64,000 nucleotides of DNA from Eonycteris spelaea. Lineage: Eukaryota; Chordata; Mammalia; Chiroptera; Pteropodidae. The translations under genes were made by a program, and so were the position numbers. The DNA lies in assembly GCA_003508835.1 (NCBI GenBank), contig PUFA01000081.1, positions 5,394,001 through 5,458,000 on the forward strand. The letters run 5' to 3'. The notes under the pieces are model-generated. The model searched no databases and was not told the DNA's origin. It worked only from the letters and a program-made list of their open reading frames with translations. Shown in pieces: positions 57,015 to 64,000 of this stretch (its first letter is position 1; every line of letters starts with the position of its first letter).

Positions 57015-57990
57015 TAAATACCTGTGGAGCACAGGGATCAACTGGAAAGGCCAAGTTCTCAATAGATAATATTCAATGACCTATGTTAATGTGTGGTGTC
57101 TTATATAGATAAGTCAGTGAAGCAGTGATTCAATTTGTAAATTTGTGTGTTTCAGTTTGATGTTATACCTTTTAAGCGATATGACAGTCATTCCCAAATA
57201 TTTGAGGTATTACCATGTGGAATAGGGTGCTTGAAATCGGCCACTTTCCTACTTATAAACCGTTGATGAGCAAAAATTGCAGGGAAAGGTAATGATTATT
57301 TTCTGTCAGATACTGACAATTTTGTTACATTCATATTTTAGATTTTAATGATCTGCCTTGACTGCCTCTTTAAGTTGGGGTCCTGAACAAAGAGCATATA
57401 TATTTACTCCATTCCACAAGAATGTATAGATTTATTTTATATCATACTCATATCAATTTTTGCTTTGTTTGCCTGTTTGTCTCATTTAAACATAAATTAC
57501 TTCCAGGGTAATATTTCCATGAAGATAAATCATAAAACAAATCACTTTACCAATGCAAAATGAATATAGAACTCGGCCTTCTCCTTGACCATATATTTGA
57601 AATAAAAATCACAAATATTCATTTTATGCAAATATGCCTAAATTGATGTGCATATAAATGTATCCCATTGCTCAAGAATGAAATGCAGTTAAAATTGAGA
57701 GTTATCAGGTTGACTGGCTAATTGCAACCCAAGTAAAGGCCAAAAAAAATGCTCTTAATATTACTGTCTTTATGACTTCATTATATTAAAAACAATGATG
57801 TTAATAATAGTAATTTATAAATAAAGAAACTTGATAACTCTCACATAGTTCAAGATTCTCCAAATTTGCTCTAAATCATTTCAATCCTAATTCCCTTGAT
57901 TCTTTTTGCCTTTTTATTTAGTGTTGTGAATTCACTGTAACATATTTCCTTCTATCCCAACACAGTAGGTACTTGATAAATATAAGAAAA
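57015..57990. other. No recognisable gene or repeat
   Basis: AT-rich, unique-looking sequence. Confidence 0.45.
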
Positions 57991-57992
57991 GA

Positions 57993-58021
57993 TCTCTCTC
58001 GCGTGCGTGCGTGCGCGCGCG

Positions 58022-58071
<50 letters not shown>
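57993..58071 (+). repeat. Four-part compound microsatellite (TC, GCGT/GC, TC, TA)
   Basis: TC units at 57993-58000, GCGT then GC units at 58001-58026, about 13 TC units at 58027-58053, then TA units to 58071. The alternating purine-pyrimidine GCGT/GC part is the densest CpG cluster in the window. Confidence 0.97.
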
Positions 58072-58074
58072 GTT

Positions 58075-59655
58075 GAACCATAGGTCCATAATTAGATAAA
58101 GACAATGGGCACCAGGACTACAGTGTAGCAGACTCTAAATGGTGTGCAGTTTTTATAGTGTAGATATGGATTTGTGATCATTGTAAAACAGTTACAGTAA
58201 ATTACTGCCACCAAACAGGATGATAATCCATGTCACATGTATCTTGGTGCACATGCTTTTGCCCAGTGAACATTTGTAGCTCAGATGAAATCTCCACTTA
58301 CTGTTTTCATCACAAAAACTGACACATAACCATTCCCTCAGTGTAGGGGTCTTGTACAACTTACAATTCCCACACAAAAATGGAAAGAAGAAGCCATTTC
58401 CATGAAATGCATGCTTAGCAGTAGGCATTCTCAGCTTATAACTAGGAAAAAAGCAAACTCTTTTCATCAGAGTATGTGCTTAAAATGAGCTTTGAGCAAG
58501 TAAATAAATAAGAGTAGGAAAGAGTGTTTAAAAATTAAGAATGTGACAACTGAATGCACACAAGACAGGGCAAGAATAGTGATGCAACACTGAAGGAATA
58601 GCAGACAATGGAAGACAAAAAAAAAAAAAAAACCCTATATCAAATCGAGATAGTTCTGACCAGTCTGTGCTAAAGGTTTTTACCAAACTTTACTGAGAAA
58701 ATTACAAAATTCCATTGTTAAATGAATAAATAATTATCATATTGCATAATGAAATCATATATAGTTTATAACATAGTAAGGATTTGGTTGGCTATTTGCA
58801 GCTAGTCCTTTTATTATCTTCATAAAGGATTAACGTGGTGAACACCTAATTTGATCATTAGAGCTCAGATTCTGGTGCATATGCTGGGAAATTATTCTTA
58901 CCCCTCACCAAAAGATGCCTTAACATGCTCATGAAGAGAAAGTAAAAGGCCATTAAAAAAGAATGTACTGTTCTACAGAAAATGAATGTTCGGGCAGCAA
59001 AAACAATTCTTTTAAATGTTCAGAATACAGACAGCCCACTGAGCAAGTGTTTGATTGATTCATTTCACAACTAGTACAGGGGCTTGTAACCTGCAAATGC
59101 TTAGCATATATCAAAATTAATATATTGTTACATACACAACTTATAGTTCATGCACATGGAAGAATAAAGCTCTGAGCAACTGCACCAGGGAAATATTCAT
59201 TATTATTGCCTAATACATGTCAGTTGGCACATATAAAGCCAAACTGGTATAAAAAAATTATTAAAACACTTTGGAGTGTCAAGAATTGTATGTGAAAGGG
59301 TAGAATAAAAGACTATTATTGGAAAATCAAGGATGGCCCTCCCTCTCAAGCAGAATGTCATTTATCTTTCTGTCTCAGAGCCATCATTGAATTTCCTATT
59401 GTGACACTTGATGGATGCAGGTAGACAAGTAATGAGGAGATGCAGAGCTGCACATACTCAAAGAAAATGGATCTCAGTCACCTGGTGTTTGGCATCATGC
59501 TACTATCTACCATTAGATATTGCACAGAACCAATATTGCCTTTGCACGGTCTTAATACAATAAGGCTGATCACACTGATTTATTGCTATTTCTAGATGCT
59601 TACCATTCTTCACGTCATAAAAAGAAAGTAGATTTTCTTCTTTAAGTTCATCACT
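58075..59655. other. No recognisable gene or repeat
   Basis: A-run at about 58617-58633 without an identifiable SINE body. The 91-codon minus frame at 58192-58467 (Cys-rich, no family recognised) is most likely incidental. Confidence 0.45.
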
Positions 59656-59660
59656 ACTTT

Positions 59661-60018
59661 TATTAGTCTACTAAGGTTGGCATAACAGAATACCACAGAT
59701 TAGGTGGCTAAAGCATCAGACATTTATTTGATATAAGTCCAAGATCAAGGTGCTGGCAGATTAGTTTCTGGTGAGGCTGCTCTCCCTGGCTTGTAGGTGA
59801 CTGCCTTTGCACTCTGTCCTCACATAGACTTCTTTTCTCTGTGCACCCACTTCCTCTTCTTATAAAGATGTAGCCATATTGGATGATGGCCCCACCATTA
59901 TGACCTCATTAACCTTAATTACCTCCTTAAAGGCCCTATTTCTACATACAGTCACATTGGGGGCTGGAGCTTCAATATATAGATTTCGGGGTGGGGGCAC
60001 AAAATTCAATCTGTAACA
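59661..60018 (-). mobile_element. MLT1-type LTR (ERVL-MaLR), antisense
   Basis: In + reading: 'tattagtctactaaggttgg', 'cataacagaataccacagat', 'agtccaagatcaaggtgctg', 'ccttaaaggccctatttcta' and 'cacaaaattcaatctgtaac'. This is the full reverse complement of an MLT1A-like LTR, and a complete solo LTR by length. Confidence 0.88.
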
Positions 60019-60019
60019 C

Positions 60020-61435
60020 TATTCTTAGTGAAAAACTAATAACATCAAGAGACCATGTAGAGGTAAATTTCCTACCACGAAATTATTATTAAGTTCTGCT
60101 TTTTATAAAAACATTTCCAGAGATAATCAACATATTTAACAAGAAATACAAACCAGGACTTGGTCAATCAGAACAGATGTTGGAACCAAGCTTTGGAGGC
60201 CCCAGTGGTGCTGGACCCTGGGGGAGAGGCAAGAACAGTGGGAAGAGGGACTTGAGGGCTTAGGGTAACAGTACAGAAACAGTTCAATATACTTGAAAAA
60301 CAATGTGCTTCCTCAAGTCCAGAGGGCTTTGTGATCACTGTTTACTTTAAAAAGGAAGATCTTTCTCTGTTTCTTCTATGTTCTCACTGACATAATAATT
60401 AAACTTACAAAAAAAGCCAAATTATGATCATGCAGATTGGGAGGCAGCTCCGGCTGCTTCACTTTCTTGATATTTATACATATACTTTGTACTCCAGAGC
60501 TTCTGCTAAACTTTTACTTTCTTCCACCATAATTAGAATGCAACAAAAAGGAGCAAACTCTACAAATAACCCTGAAATAACAAACAGAAACAAGATATTG
60601 TTCCCCTCATATTATTGGGCTTCAATGTTAATTTTAATCGGTGATATTCATCTCTGTCCTGGTCTACTTTGCATTTTGTGTAGGACAGGCCTTCTTCATG
60701 TCTCTTCATCTCTATTACACCCTTATGAATAATTTTTATAAGGCCACATTTGACTAAATCGAGTACCTTTAACCCAGCGAGCATCTGTATCTCATCGCCA
60801 AGGTGACCACATCCTAACTAGCCCTGATAGACTTCACCTCTGTTGATCTAATATCTTCACACTCCATCTTCTATCCTTTGAATGCCTCCTATGATCCCAT
60901 GTGCCTTCAGCATTGGTGACCTGAGGTCCTTGGGAGGTGACTACTGATAAACAGTATGCTGTGAGACTAGGTGCACTACACTTGATTTCTCATTCTGCCA
61001 TTTGCTGGCACTGTGATCTGGAACACCACTGTATGACAAATATTTCTAGTTTCTGGGGACACTTCACTAAGCAAGACAAGCAAGATTCTTGCTCTTTGGG
61101 GCTGAAATTCTAGTGATGTTTCCATACTTACATATGTTACTAAGCCCCATTGAGCTTCAGTTTCTACAGCTGTCATATGAGGTAAAGACTTGTAGGTCTT
61201 CTTACCAAGATTATATATTCTCCAATAATGTTTGTACTTTCATATTTATACTTTTGTATTTAGATCATTAATTGGATCCATTTTTTTTTCAGGCCCACTT
61301 ATAGGGTGTGAAAAATAGATTATAATTGTAGCTAGTCAATGATGTCAAGCCATGCCAGAAAGGTCTAGATTTTGGATTGGATATTGATGATGTTTAAAGT
61401 GATCAATAAACTGTTCAGAACCTCTTTTTCCCCTC
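60020..61435. other. No recognisable gene or repeat
   Basis: Overlapping plus/minus ORFs around 60424-60784 and 60976-61271 have no domain. The stretch 60780-60900 is less AT-rich but unassigned. Confidence 0.4.
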
Positions 61436-61439
61436 CTGA

Positions 61440-61985
61440 ATTTAGAACTGTATTCATCAGAGTCCAGGCAAGAAAACAAACCTGTAGCAGGTAACTAAAT
61501 AGAAAGGATCATTGGAAATTAGTTATAATAGTGTTTAGAAGAGCTAAAAATGTAAACATGGAAAGGGGTAGTAATCCAGAGATCAACATCTGGAGGAAGC
61601 TGCTACCACTCTGAGGACTAAATGGACAAAGGGAGGAGACAGTGTTAAAGAAGCTCAGGAGATGGTGCTTCCAGTGGAAACAAAAAGTACACTGGAGATT
61701 TCTGGAAGGCACCTACCCCCAATGGGAGCAGCTGGGTGTTGGGAGCTGGAACTAAGGCATTCTGCAGCAACTATTGCTGAAAGTAAGAGAGGGAAAAACA
61801 CCCTGGCTTCTTTTTCCTATCCTCCAATACCCTGCTAGTGTGTGTCCTTGCTGAGTCATCCAGAAAGCAGTCAGCAACAAGTTGTAAATGCAGTTTAAAG
61901 GTCAGAGCCCTTGAAGAGGGGGATGAGCAAGGGAAGCATCTAAAGAAAAACAAACAAATGAGCAAGACAGGAACCAAATGAGAAT
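61440..61985 (+). repeat. Unnamed interspersed repeat
   Basis: The phrase order 'tcagagtccaggcaagaaaa', 'gtagcaggtaactaaataga', 'ggatcattggaaattagtta', 'ggaggaagctgctaccactc', 'gggagctggaactaaggcat' and 'aaggtcagagcccttgaaga' reads like a mammalian interspersed repeat seen elsewhere ('...agtccaggcaag...gcaggttacttgatagagagg...'). I cannot name its family. Confidence 0.45.
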
Positions 61986-61989
61986 TTAG

Positions 61990-62925
61990 ACAAAGAAGAC
62001 TGACAGATGGAAATTAAAATATTGCATTTCATTACGTAAGCTCTTTGAAGACTATAGCATTAATCCATGGGCAAACTTGTTTCCTATTATTGCCCTCAGT
62101 TAGATTTAACTACACTGAGTGGGGCTGAGAGGGACAGCCAATGACCACCACTCAGAGGTGGGCAGCTTGTTTTGTTGATGAAGTGCATATTAGTCAGAAG
62201 GATATGGTTCATATCATTTCTTTCTAATGCATAGAAATTAATTCATTATCTTTTGCCAATATCACAGGAGTCACCTTAGGGAAATTGCAAGCATAAAATG
62301 ACTAGACATTCAATCGCAGGTGATGTTGTCTGCCAAATCAAGGCAAAGTGTAACCAAAAGCTTTCTTTAGAAATAAGAGATAATTATGGGACCATTTTTC
62401 AAAGGCTTGACTTTGGGTTTCTATGGTGATTCGAGGGAGATGTTCAGAAGCAACCAATTTCTTGAAAACATAGAAGGGAACTACATTTAATAGAGAAAGA
62501 AAGAGGGCCAAGGATTACTATTATAAGCTTATGCTCCAGGTTATGGTCAATGGAAGTGCAATGGTCAACGCAGCACGTTTGAAAGAATAAACTAATGGAG
62601 GTGTGGAGAATACATTGAAGGGGTAGGAGATGGAGGGCAGGGGAATTTGTTTGTGGATGAAGAGGAATGTGGATATAAAATGGTCCAGCTTGCAGTGAGG
62701 GTGGTGGCTCAAGAGAGTTCAGTTCTTCTGACTTCTGATGGAGCCATTTGTCTTGCATGCACCATTTATGTTGCCCCTTCACTCTGGGATCACACAGCTT
62801 TCATACTACTGCTAATTAATCATACCGTTCCTTTCCAGAGAGCAAGTACACAGCCCCAGCATGCATCTTTACAGAGTATTCCAAAAGCTACTCTCACTCA
62901 ATTATATCAACAATTATCTAGTAAC
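61990..62925. other. No recognisable gene or repeat
   Basis: The 112-codon minus frame at 62444-62782 and the 95-codon plus frame at 62647-62934 overlap antisense. Neither shows a domain. Confidence 0.45.
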
Positions 62926-62929
62926 AAAG

Positions 62930-63110
62930 TTTAGCTCCTTGTTACCACCCAGGTGTGCCTTCTTTCTAAAATGTTATCTTTGACTCACCCTATCCAACAC
63001 CTAGTTTCTTCTAAAAATGTGTTACGTTAAAGTATTACATGAGGTGAAGGACATGATGTCCCCAGTGCCAAGCCAACCATGTAGTAGACATTCAAAACAT
63101 GTCTGTCGCC
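62930..63110 (+). mobile_element. L2-like 3' fragment
   Basis: 'ccaggtgtgccttctttcta', 'cccagtgccaagccaaccat' and 'gtagtagacattcaaaacat' fit the L2 terminus. The phrase 'cttatctctgtatccccagc' at 63330 may be another L2 bit. Confidence 0.45.
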
Positions 63111-63114
63111 ACCG

Positions 63115-64000
63115 TTAGTTTGGCTGAAGTCTGTTGAATATGGGAGGTCGGTATGTGTCAGTGCCTTTGCTGTTCCTCTTTTGTTCTTCATGTGATCTAC
63201 TTTCTTCTCTCTTCAAAGTCAAATTTGGCTTCCTCTATCAAATTGTCTCCAAACAGTATTATGATGGGCCTGTTTACATGCATGTATTTTGGACCAGCTA
63301 GGGAGTCACTGAGAGTTTGGTTTCATGACTTATCTCTGTATCCCCAGCATACTTGCATATCATAAGCTCTCATAAGCAGTTTAACTAATGAGAGCCTAGA
63401 TGTGGGTGGTGAATGAGTCCCCAGCACAGAATCTAGGGACTGTAGACATGCTTATGCAGAAGAGTGTGGTCCTTAGAAAACAAGGAGAGCAAACGTCATG
63501 AGCAAGGGGTCCTCCATTTCTATCATTGTAAAACAAGAATAGAAGCCTCTAGAGATGTTGAGAGGATTTTACAAGATAACATGTGCATAGTGCTCACAAC
63601 TGAGCAGAGTAACCAGTAAGCATTCCAGAAGCAGTAGCTACAGGGGCTTAATTAGAAGTTGTATCACAAGGACCAACTTAATAGCTTTTCTACTAAATAC
63701 AGATGGGCTGCTTCATTTACCTGAGGGTTGAGCAAATATCCTGAAATCTTCAGGGAGACCAGACAGAAATCAAGAATGGGGGCACTGTTCCTTCCTTACA
63801 AGAGAGCTACAAAAAGGAGCTATGCCTGAAAGTTACAAAATTACAGATTTCAGGAAGCAAAGTTCTTCTCACAAAATTTCTCTGTGTCCCTATGAGCACC
63901 CACATTTGTTTAACTAAAGCAAAATCATTATACATCAAGGTTGTCAGGCTTTCTGTTTGTGTATTTGCTTTCTTGCTTGCTTAATTATACTTAAAGGTCT
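63115..64000. other. No recognisable gene or clear repeat
   Basis: Apart from the possible L2 phrase near 63330, nothing is recognised to the end of the window. Confidence 0.4.

Noticed and set aside
62444..62934. Antisense-overlapping ORFs of 112 and 95 codons
   Set aside because: Frames on opposite strands over the same bases without domains or codon signature. Treated as chance.

Overview
This window reads as a gene-poor, AT-rich intergenic or deep-intronic stretch of a placental mammal nuclear chromosome. I found no convincing protein-coding gene, no RNA gene, no CpG island and nothing prokaryotic (no operons, CRISPR or IS elements). The open reading frames are short, and many of them lie inside old transposon copies. 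The mammalian call rests on dense ancient repeats: L1/HAL1 and L2 LINEs, MIR SINEs, MLT1 (ERVL-MaLR) LTRs, MER5A-like and other hAT MITEs, and Tigger-type (TcMar) elements, with (CA)n and (CT)n microsatellites. All repeat family names are from memory of consensus sequences, not from a database search.

Layout. 0.2-1.4 kb: antisense L1 ORF2. 2-9 kb: CA repeat, L1 3' end, MIR and L2 pieces, and a near-complete MLT1 LTR at 7.5-8.0 kb. 9.8-11.4 kb: MER5A-like pair, L2, and a hAT MITE with target-site duplication. 13-26 kb: scattered MIR, MER5A, an older MLT1-type LTR, a long GT repeat, and long stretches with nothing recognisable. 26-36 kb: an L1 stack, nearly all in + orientation (ORF1-like/HAL1 part, ORF2 endonuclease/RT part, several 3' ends), with an MLT1 LTR among them. 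36.5-38.4 kb: L2, then a short well-preserved L1 ORF2 piece. 39.9-47.3 kb: a second L1-rich block with fragments in both orientations, an MLT1 LTR nested in L1, and an older LTR. 49-57 kb: MER5A, MIR, two TcMar-Tigger elements with TA duplications, a second copy of the hAT MITE, and pieces of a repeat family I cannot name. 58-64 kb: compound microsatellite, antisense MLT1, an unnamed repeat, L2, and otherwise apparently unique sequence.

The order of mammal cannot be fixed. I saw no Alu, B1/B2, carnivore SINEC, ruminant Bov-tA, pig PRE-1 or equine ERE copy, so no lineage-specific SINE was recognised in 64 kb. I did not find a new biological system. The items most worth checking are short structural oddities (an AT palindrome, a perfect 26-bp inverted repeat, a Z-DNA-prone compound microsatellite, a G-rich tract), two weak exon-like ORFs, possible unclassified LTRs, and the unnamed repeat families. 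Boundaries of diverged repeats are approximate, typically to within some tens of bases.
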